Of a stretch of DNA of 64,000 bases, positions 55,623 through 64,000 are shown piece after piece (positions within the stretch are counted from its first letter, which is position 1; every line of letters begins with the position of its first letter). The position numbers were made by a program, and so were the translations under genes. The stretch comes from Paraescarpia echinospica (lineage: Eukaryota; Annelida; Polychaeta; Sabellida; Siboglinidae). The stretch covers positions 69,755,888-69,819,887 of the forward strand of contig CM034533.1 in the NCBI GenBank assembly GCA_020002185.1, read 5' to 3'. The notes beneath the pieces are model-generated. The model was not told where the DNA came from, did no database searches, and saw only the letters and a program-made list of their open reading frames with translations.

Positions 55623-55839
55623 CGGGGGACCGTTTATGCGTATTTCACGGCGTACAGGAGACCGCTGTTTTAAGGAGACATCAGCCGGTCTCCTTAAAGT
55701 TTTTATATGTTATTGCGCAACTAAATGCGTTTTATGTTACGATTATCCTTGTTAGTGTAAACAGTTTAGGTATAAAGGAAATAACTTCGGCCATTATTAA
55801 GAATTTTATTTTACATTTTGGTGATTTTGAGCATGTTTA

Positions 55840-57000
55840 TTTTAGAGCTTTACATACATTGAAGTATAGAAAAACATATAAACTATCCACAGACTGGAAA
55901 CAAGCTAGCATATCTGCACAGAACTACCGACCAGTCAGTTTAACGAGCGCAGATGGGAAAATATTTGAAGGAAAAATCAGAGACCCCATCCCTGAATATA
56001 TGAAAGAAAATTACCTGCTGAGCGATAAGCAATTTTGATTAATCAAGGGCCAAACTACAGTGTTTCAACTATTCAAAATTACTCGATTCATGGATAGAAA
56101 CACTGGATAATGGAGGATGCATAGACATAGCATATTGTGATTTTTGAAAGATTTCGACAAGGTTCAACATATTCGACTCATTGAGAAACTCTAGATATAT
56201 GTTATAAAAAGAAACATTCTTAACTGGGTTACAGCTCTGCTGGCCCACAGAAGACAACAAGTAAGAGTAAATAACACATTTTCAAATTGGCAGTAGGTAA
56301 TCAGTGGAATACCACAAGGAACATTGATTGGCCCCTTTCCTTTTGTTATATTCACAAATGATTTACTTGATGTTATAACGAGCTATCATATTTTCTCGTT
56401 TGCGTATGATATGAAGCTCTTCAATCTCTTCAGAAGACTGCACAAAACTGCAAGAAGATCATATTTCTGCCGAACGCTGGACATATACATCACCTTTGTA
56501 ATTCGATCCAGATAAATGTAACCATATAAGATTTGGATCTTCACCCACAAGGAATCAAGGCTATTCACTGGAAAGCAACCAGACAACACTTACAAGTACG
56601 GACAAGGTGAAAGATATTGGGGTCACTTTCCATTCATTGCTTAATTTTTAGGCATGTATGTCAGAGAAAATAATAAAGCCAATTTGATGATGGGATAATC
56701 CGACGTACTTTCGATGATCACATGGATGAAACATTCACACCTTCAATACGCTGATCAGAAATGCAGTCCTTTCTTAATGAAACATATTACAGCTCTTGAA
56801 AATGTTCAGTACAGAGCAACCAAATTAATTCCTAGTTTCAAAGACCTTGAATACATAGAACGTTTACAGAGACTGAAATGTCTAAGTCTATCATAACGTC
56901 GCCTCAGAGGAGACATGATTGAATTGTATAAGATACTAACAGGGAAATATGATACAGCAGTCTCATCCAATTTTGTTACATAGAGGGATAACGACGCTTC
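55840..57000 (+). mobile_element. Decayed LINE reverse transcriptase fragment
   Basis: Translations in shifting frames give NYRPVSLTSADGKIFEG, ENYLLSDKQF, FDKVQHIRLIEKL, ISGIPQGTLIGPFPFVIFTN and FSFAYDMKLF, the ordered RT motifs of a CR1/Jockey-group LINE. The catalytic F-A-D-D is FAYD, and several stops and frameshifts are present. ENVQYRATKLIPSFKDLEYI, near 56800, is the typical C-terminal RT segment. Inactive. Confidence 0.85.
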
Positions 57001-57341
57001 ACCAGTGCTGTCGTTTGACGCAAAAATAGTTAAGTTATGGCAAAACTACCCTATGAAAACTGAATACATTGCCCCACTCCTATCTTGGATTGTGCCAGAC
57101 TCAGACACATGGGCACAGTCCGAGCTGATGTCAAAAGCAAGAGGTGACCTATAAGAAGCAGAGGCAGTAATGCCTAGTCAAGCTAGAACAGGATATGTGA
57201 GAACCTCTAAAATATTATTCACTTTATTTTCAGGTCTTGAAAATGACCCTGCAACATTGAATTTCATTTTTGCAAGACAAAAAGTGAGAATCAGGAAGTG
57301 GGAGACACTTGAGTCGTTACTGCCTATGATACAGAGCTAAC
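57000..57341 (+). pseudogene. Unrecognised ORF with one internal TAA, after the LINE
   Basis: One frame from ~56992 to TAA at 57339 is open except for a TAA near 57151. It contains AKIVKLWQNYPMKTEYIAPL, WIVPDSDTWAQSELMSKA and, after the stop, TSKILFTLFSGLENDPATLN. Composition looks coding. No family recognised; it could belong to a second mobile element. Confidence 0.3.
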
Positions 57342-58800
57342 TGCACCAATGATCGGCTCGGGACATCATTCGGGAGCTCCTAACAACCCTACTCTGGAGA
57401 GTAGTGTCACAATCCTGATCTCTCACAGTTGACCCATACTGTGGTAGCACTCTGCAAGGGAGGGTTAAATCGGGTCCTAAGCCATCCCGGCGTTCCCATA
57501 ACCGGTGTGGTCATCCATGCCACGTGATATAACCCTATATATTGAGCACGTCAAGCTGCAATTAACATATAAAATTTACCTGCTTTTATACCCTGCCAAA
57601 CACAGTCAGGCGAAATATGTGGTGTGAACTTCAACTTTAATTAATCTTGCATATCTACACCTATTGAAGGTATTTATTCGTTAGAATGGTATTAAACTTT
57701 GCTCATATGTTGTGTTCCATGAAATGATGCAGTAAACGTAGGTATATGCGGCATAAATAATATTAGTAATCTATTATATGTATTCTGATGTATGCAAGTT
57801 CATGGACAGTTTGGGTTGACGACGATAGGGGGCGTATCCAATATGGCCGCACACAGTGGGAAACTTCCAAAAGTCAAATCATATTTATTGTCTATGTATT
57901 ATACCAACAACGGTTCATATACAATACACAGTGCGGTATTAATGGTGAATTGAACCGAGGAGAGATGATGTCAGAATTTATGTTTACTCCGCCATGGTGC
58001 GTTGCATTATAAATGTTTCAACATGTGCATTGATATTGTGTCCGTGTGTGTATTTGCATTGTGATTGGCAAGGTGGCCTAAGAACACATCACTCCAGTGC
58101 GTACGTACATGTCTGTCTATATATGTGTCTACATTACGATACGATACTAAATTAACGTTTAAAGACAATAACCATGTTCTTTTCTTGCGCGTGCCTGCCG
58201 CCATGAATAGACAAATCAACAATAACGAATGTTCTTGTTGTACCCAAAGGCAATATATAGAACAGACTACAACTACTTGCTGTTCTAAATATCCAAAGTC
58301 CCTACCTTTCTTCGTTTGGCGGTGTTGCAGCCATCTTGCAATGGCTACCCCTTCACGTTGTGTCTTTTCCGGCATTTGTTTTCATGTCCAATGGTCTGTT
58401 GCACAGTTGAAATCACCTATTACACGAAGCACCATATCGAGCGTCAAGCGAATATTGTTTGTTTCGTACATAAAATGTGAACAGCACCCAGGCCAGTCAA
58501 CCATTCACCTGTTAAGTCGGTGTTGTACTGAAACCTGTCGTGTCACCTATATTTCATCAACTGTATTCCTATTGGTCGTTTTATGCATCTCAGTCACACG
58601 TGTGATTAAGAAGCTACCATGGTTTGGCTCGCACGCGATGCACAGAATGTTCACAGGTAGTTGAATCAATGCATTGTCTCTGAGGTAATCAACCATGACA
58701 TTGTTTGTGCAAAGCACAGTTGGCATGTATTTAGGAATAGCCTCGCCATTCGTGTCAAATGTGCAAAGATCCATGACCGTACCCGATTACCAGGAAATGC
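57342..58800. other. No gene recognised
   Basis: A 199-codon plus-strand frame (58065-58664) and a 122-codon minus-strand frame overlap, neither with domain signal. On the minus strand near 58340, ATGGCTGCAACACCGCC followed by a GTAGGG could be a short first exon; that is weak. Confidence 0.35.
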
Positions 58801-58804
58801 GACA

Positions 58805-59040
58805 GAGAGAGGGGGGGGGAACGAGAGGGAGACAGAGACAGAGGCAGAGGCAGAGACAGAGACAGAGACAGAGGCAGGGGCAGGGGCAGGGGCAGGGGCA
58901 GGGGCAGGGGCAGGGGCAGGGGCAGGGGCAGGGGCAGGGGCAGGGGCAGGGGCAGGGGCAGGGGCAGGGGCAGGGGCAGGGGCAGAGGCAGAGGCAGAGG
59001 ATGAGGCAGAGGCAGAGGCAGAGGCAGATATAAGAAGGCA
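58805..59040. repeat. (GGGGCA)n hexanucleotide tract, G-quadruplex-prone
   Basis: About 18 uninterrupted GGGGCA units (58872-58985) flanked by GGCAGA/GACAGA units. Runs of four G every six bases on the plus strand. ORFs on either strand (Ala/Gly-rich, Pro/Ala-rich) are artefacts. Confidence 0.97.
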
Positions 59041-59745
59041 AACATACAGGTGTGCAGGCAGGTTGGCTGGCATGCAGGCAGACAGGAGAGAGACACGAGA
59101 TACAGAGAGGCAGAGACTGAGGCAGAATTTGGCAGATAAACATACAGCCTGCAGAATGACGGACAAACAAACAGACAGACAGATATACATGCAGGTAGAT
59201 GGGCAGACTGGAGTGAAAAGAGAGACAGACAGGGGCAAAGACTGAGGCAGAGATAGGCACATAAACATACAGCCAGCAGACAAGCAGCAGACAGACAGAT
59301 ATACATCCAGGTAGATATGCAGACAGGAAAGAGAAGAAATTCAGAGAGGTAGAGACAAAGTCAAGGGCAAAGACTGGGGCAGAGATAGGCAGATAAACAT
59401 ACAACCAGCAGACAAGCAGCAGACATACATACAGACAGACAGGTAGGCAGACAGACAGACAAGACAGGCAGACAAACAAAAAGACATAGAGGCAAACAGT
59501 AAGAGAAAGATACAGGTAGAGAAGGAGGCCGGCCGGCAGGCAGCCAGACAGGTAGGCGGGCAGGCAGACAAACAGACATGCGTACTGACGTACAGCCTAG
59601 CCGACTTATAGACTGACATTCTAACAGACAAACACAGAGGATGGAGGAGGGAGAGAGATTCGGGTAGAGTGGGAGGGTTGGAGAAGGGTAGACGGGGAGA
59701 AAAAAGATGTAGATTATAGAGACAGATATAGGAGCAGGGAGACAG
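59041..59745. repeat. AGACAGGCAG-rich low-complexity DNA with a ~120-bp degenerate tandem repeat
   Basis: Segments with AACATACAGCCAGCAGACAA and GGCAGATAAACATACA recur at ~59125, 59260 and 59390. Spurious Cys/Leu-rich ORFs on the minus strand. Confidence 0.85.
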
Positions 59746-60774
59746 AGAGACAGCGTGCTAGTTGTGACTACAACATCGCAACAGTGTAGTCAAGCAACCA
59801 ACGCTACATTACTAAGTTGTGTCGGCTGTTCTAATATTAGACGTGGTAAACCGCATGTAATAATCAGTCACCCTATAGATACTTGTCTAAACTTGTACAG
59901 ACAAGTTTGTACAGACAAGAGTCGGAGAAACTTGTTTTACCTAAGTTCTTCTTTTGACTAGTAATTATCACATTATCTAAAGTCAAACGTATGCACACAA
60001 CATACATATACATCACAATAATTAGTTCAAATGCTTGCATATGTAAGTCGTTTGTAAACACAATTTAACATTTTGCGACAGAACGCTTCTACACTCGTTA
60101 TACTATAGCTGGCATGCCCGAACTGACGGGTAATGAGGCAACAAGTTATGCATTATTCTAATAGTATCACTATTGTATATAACATATAAACATGAAAACA
60201 TAACTCACCAGGCCGTGTATATGGATACTCGTAATACGGAGCCGAGAGAACTGTACGTATATCTTTGTGGACACGTCCATGATCCCTAGCAAACTGCGAC
60301 TGGGTGTGGCTCAAGCTACCCTACCCCCGTCTGACGACTGACATAACAATAGCCTATGCAACCGCTTGCACGAAACAATCCCGTCAGGGTTACATAATAT
60401 ATTATACTTGTAGTGTTACAGATTCTTTGTGGGTCGTACATGTCAACCGGCGTAAAACACGAACGGATTATATGCCCACGAACAAGTTTACAACTTCATA
60501 TTTACTCCTTTCCAAACATGTTTTTTTCGTTTTATTATGCTATTACATACAATTACAAATACATTTGTGAGCGCCATCAAATATTGTGTTTCCTGTCCTG
60601 TAAATTGTTAAGGATGAAAGCACAGTTACTTAATAAAATATCAAAGTTTATTGATGATTGATGCATTAAATATTGTGATATTTTGTATATTCATAACATC
60701 GTAGCATCAGTTCAATATTTTAACAGGCCTGAATTCTCCACACTGGCACCGCAAGATACGAACATGTACGATGG

Positions 60775-60877
<103 letters not shown>

Positions 60878-60894
60878 CGAACTTGCCCAAGTTT

Positions 60895-60973
60895 CGACAC
60901 CTCCGCACAGAATTCGAACCCGCGTTCTCTCACTCGAGGGTCCGGAGCTCTTATCGCTGCGCTATTGTGCTCC
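60895..60973 (-). mobile_element. tRNA-derived SINE head or tRNA pseudogene
   Basis: On the minus strand there is an A-box-like TAGCGCAGCGATAAGAGCTC (60945-60964) and a B box GGTTCGAATTC (60910-60919), spaced as in tRNA genes. The sequence then reaches (CA)n at 60874. The 5' edge adjoins a LINE fragment. More likely a SINE or dead tRNA than a functional tRNA, because the acceptor stem does not pair well. Confidence 0.65.
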
Positions 60974-61262
60974 ATTAATGTCATCTTCTTTATTTCGTCT
61001 TCTGTAGTTGTTTGGTCCATCCCCATAGTGTAGTATTGGGCATCTTGTCTTACCTCTTTAGATGTAGGGTTATGCGCAGGCTTTTGTTGATGAAAGTCTT
61101 TTTTAGGTTTTTTATGTGTAATTCACCGTGTCTCCGAGCCATAAGGTATTACTGACTTGAGATTTGAGTTATATATCCTCAGTTTGGAGTTAAGCTTTAT
61201 TTGTTTTGCCTTCCAGATGTTTCTCAAAATGACCCGTGCGTGCGTGGTGCGTGGTGCGTGGT
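60974..61262 (-). mobile_element. LINE reverse-transcriptase C-terminal fragment
   Basis: The minus-strand frame encodes NIWKAKQIKLNSKLRIYNS and NLKSVIPYGSETR, the 'TKLRLFNSxVKSVLLYGSETW' motif at the end of many LINE RTs. A frame change leads to KTFINKSLRITLHLKR and TLWGWTKQ, the usual following segment. Several stops. Confidence 0.75.
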
Positions 61263-61276
61263 GCGTGGTGCGTGGT
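61233..61276. repeat. 8-bp tandem repeat GTGCGTGG
   Basis: About five copies. Confidence 0.9.
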
Positions 61277-61699
61277 GCATGCGGGTTTTGTCGAAAAGAC
61301 AGTGCATCTATGGTGCGTAACTTAGTCTGGCAGCCAAAGTGGGATGTTTGGTCCAACCTTGCACTAAAGGTCCCACAATGGGTTGTTCATGATTTTGTAT
61401 CTTAAGACAATGGAGAATCAGAATCCGGAGGGTGACAAGTTGTCACCCTTGGGCGTTTTGTAAGAATTGGCTGGTTTCTATGGCAACCCTATCTCATTTT
61501 TGGGCATAAATGAGAAACACGAATATATGCATATATTAGTAACTATGACAGATGCTATATTCATTAATGTGTCCATTTCTATGTTTTTGACGTGGTGAAT
61601 CCACTGGACACGTTATATTGATGATCTAAGGTCAAGGTCATACGTAAATGTCAAGGTCAAACCTAAAATATACACAAGTTTCATAAAATATTATGAAAC

Positions 61700-64000
61700 G
61701 AAGCGTAATATGCCAGAGTTCGTACAATTGCTGACCGAGTCCATCAGAAGTCATTCAAGACAGCTGTTCTGGAGACTTGTCAAGCGCGTGGAGATCAGTG
61801 GGCTAGTGAAGTATCAGTGAGAGTAAGAGGAGCTCTCAGTGATCTGCATGCAGCTGATGCGAGATACCACTATGACTGCAACACCAAATTTATGGCACCC
61901 AAATCGGTACAGCTTGCTTCAAGTCGTACTGAAATTCTTGGAAAAGATTCGAAAGACGCAGCATTTGACAAACTCATTTCTGATATAGGTGCGCATCGAT
62001 CGCCCATAAGAAATACATCAGAAATATATACAAACTTTATCAAATATTTGGAGGCACCGTCATGTCCAGAAGAGCACTACCGAGTGCAGTGTCTGTGCAT
62101 TTTGCAGATGATCTCCTCATTTTTAAGGCAACAGGCATTGCAAGTATACTTGTGTTTCGTGATAAAGCCAAGTGTTCACCTGTGACCAGCTACTTTTCAA
62201 AGTGGCAGTGAACATTACATGGGCATACCCAGAACGGTTCAAGAATTTCATTCTACACTTGGGGGCATGCACTTCATAATGAACTTGATTGGATGTATCG
62301 GAGCCCTGATGGCAGACACTGGGCTGTCTGATGTCATGGAATGTGCATTTGGAGGGGTTGCCCACATGCTGACAGGCAAGCGGTTTCCACAGAACTTCCG
62401 AGCACTGAGGATGGTGATTGAGGGACTTCTTCGTAGCATGGTGCAGCAAGTTGACGAGCCAAATATCTTAATGTATGAGCTAGAAAACAGAGCTAGCCAA
62501 AGCAGAACCACGAAACTCTGGGTAGATATGTTGATCAAACCTGTTCTACTAATGATGCTGTTTTGTTGAGCTGAGAAGGAAGCAGACTGGGCACTTCATT
62601 TGCTTGCTGTGGAGTATAATGATATCCTACTTTTTGCTGCTCATCACCCAAATTATGCGTACTATGGCCTTTATTATCTGCGCTCAATTGCGGCGATGCC
62701 GACATACCTCTTCGTAATGTTCATGAATGGAGATCATGTTACCCGGCACACTCGATGATCAAAACATCTTTCATGTGGTATGGAAATGGACCCACTGGTA
62801 TAATTGGTGTTATGCTGAAACCAAACACCATGAAGACGTGGGACTCCAGTCTTCACACTTACAGTGTCCTGTACAAAGACATTTCTGACATGACCTACGG
62901 TAAGAAATGTCGATTGATCCACTTGGTCCGCCCACTCACCCAAATTATAACATCATTCACATTGTGAGTGGCAGAATAGCTACAGAACCTGGGGTGAATG
63001 TACATGAAGCTGTGTGAATAGGTCAGCAGATGTTGAACCAATATGAAAGCAGTTGGCCTCTCGGGTTCCACTATACTCTTCCCAAACAAGTGCATACCAT
63101 GGCAACCATGAAACGACACATCAGAGTAGGCTCCACAAAGATATACGACACCAATTTGATTTATTCGCGCATCATTGGTCTGCATACTTCTGGCAGAGAC
63201 ATGGACATTGAGAAAGCTCTGAAGTACGAGTTGGCCCCGATGCCTACTCCAATGTTCACCAACGCTGGTGATATCAGATTAGCAACAAACTAGTCAACAC
63301 TAAAGAACAAGCTAAACGTTGACGTGCCGGCAAGAACTGCACCCAAAGCTACCAGTGTGATAATCGATGGATCAGCCATATCGTGGGTAGTTCATTGGCC
63401 AACACAAGATACAGTGCAACAATCTATTGACAACTTTGTTGCATATGTTGCAAGAAAGATGAAAGACTCTGGTGTGTATTTTATGTTTGACAGATACGTC
63501 GACTACAGTATCAAAGGTGTCACCCGTACAGCAAGAGTGAAAGAAGCAAGCAGACACCACCAACTCTCACGCTCGATGCTAGCCCCATCATAGAATGTTG
63601 TGTTAACTGTGACTTATAACAAAGTACAACTGATCGATCTGATCGTTGAGACTCTACGGGAACAGGGAAAACAGTTAAAACCGACGCGCCACAAACTTGT
63701 GGTAACAGGAAGTGATCCGGTCCCTGTAAAAACAACAGCGTACTGATTGACTGGGAAAACACGTGAAACACCCAGGAAGAGGCTGATGTGATCATCATCC
63801 ACCAGATGATGTTCATTGTGGAAGCTGATGCTATAAACTGTAATATCAATGTCATTTCGGATGATATTGACGTGTTCGTACTGTTAATCCACTTTTACCA
63901 ATACGGAAACTTCAACTGCCCTGTAACGATGGAAGCCATATCCACAGAGAGGATATGCAATGACATTCAAGCAAGTGCGTACATGCACAGAACATCGCTG
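61700..64000 (+). pseudogene. Decayed member of a dispersed metazoan gene family, continuing past the window
   Basis: Successive plus-strand frames carry pieces of one protein: RGALSDLHAADARYHYDCN (61817-62185), HSTLGGMHFIMNLIGCIGAL (62219-62569), WYGNGPTGIIGVMLKPN (62755-62967), PLGFHYTLPKQVHTMATM (63030-63293), SVIIDGSAISWVVHWP (63324-63593), and from ~63785 EADVIIIHQ-like and SDDIDVFVLLIHFYQYGN in frame to the window end. Several frameshifts and stops separate them. This order matches a large repeated family of unknown function in invertebrates that shares its C-terminal part with 42546-43151. If introns are absent, a retrocopy or element-borne gene is likely. The C-terminus lies beyond the window. 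Confidence 0.6.

Noticed and set aside
58065..58664. 199-codon plus-strand ORF
   Set aside because: No domain, no codon-usage signal, and antisense ORFs of similar quality overlap it.
58661..59479. Gly/Ala- and Pro/Ala-rich ORFs
   Set aside because: Frames of the (GGGGCA)n and AGACAGGCAG tracts.

Overview
This is invertebrate nuclear DNA. It has intron-rich genes with GT-AG junctions, large blocks of micro- and minisatellites, a CR1-type LINE, hAT-like and tRNA-SINE-like elements, and remains of a Polinton/Maverick (polintovirus) element. Extracellular FBG-like/EGF/VWD genes together with this repeat content suggest a lophotrochozoan-grade animal, possibly a mollusc or relative. The phylum is inference only. 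A block of exactly 1000 Ns (23582-24581) splits the window, so the order of the two halves depends on the assembler.

Left part (1-23.6 kb): one large plus-strand host gene. I resolve 16 internal exons with consistent splice phases. They encode a secreted or surface multidomain protein: CNTNAP/neurexin-IV-type fibrinogen-like modules, three EGF domains, a von Willebrand D domain and a C8 domain. Both ends lie outside what can be read. Its introns hold a 47-bp tandem array split by a 4.36-kb hAT-like element, and a ~3.5-kb array of 66-bp units, each a copy of the C8 exon end plus its splice donor.

Middle (24.6-43.2 kb): a nearly complete but frameshifted CR1 LINE (minus strand) abuts a ~10-kb imperfect palindrome (arms 29114-33255 and 35261-39198, spacer ~2 kb). 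Each arm carries a NADAR-domain (YbiA-like, ADP-ribose chemistry) gene and a C2H2-finger gene of a type associated with Polintons. Just outside the right arm lie a Polinton-like capsid gene and an adenain-like protease gene, overlapping by one base and both decayed. Iteron-like repeats flank the right arm in opposite orientations. I read this as a decayed polintovirus with an inverted duplication of accessory genes, the NADAR gene being the most novel cargo. Each arm copy is broken by different mutations.

Right part (43.2-64 kb): two in-phase exons of a DHX36-like RNA helicase on either side of a 2-kb, 31-bp minisatellite; a tandemly duplicated laminin-G/EGF exon pair, each copy with a different lesion; a third laminin-G exon; a decayed LINE reverse transcriptase; (GGGGCA)n and (TG)n tracts; a tRNA-like SINE head beside another LINE fragment; and, at the right edge, a decayed member of a dispersed metazoan gene family whose C-terminal part also occurs at 42.5-43.2 kb. 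The long ORFs inside low-complexity tracts are not genes.
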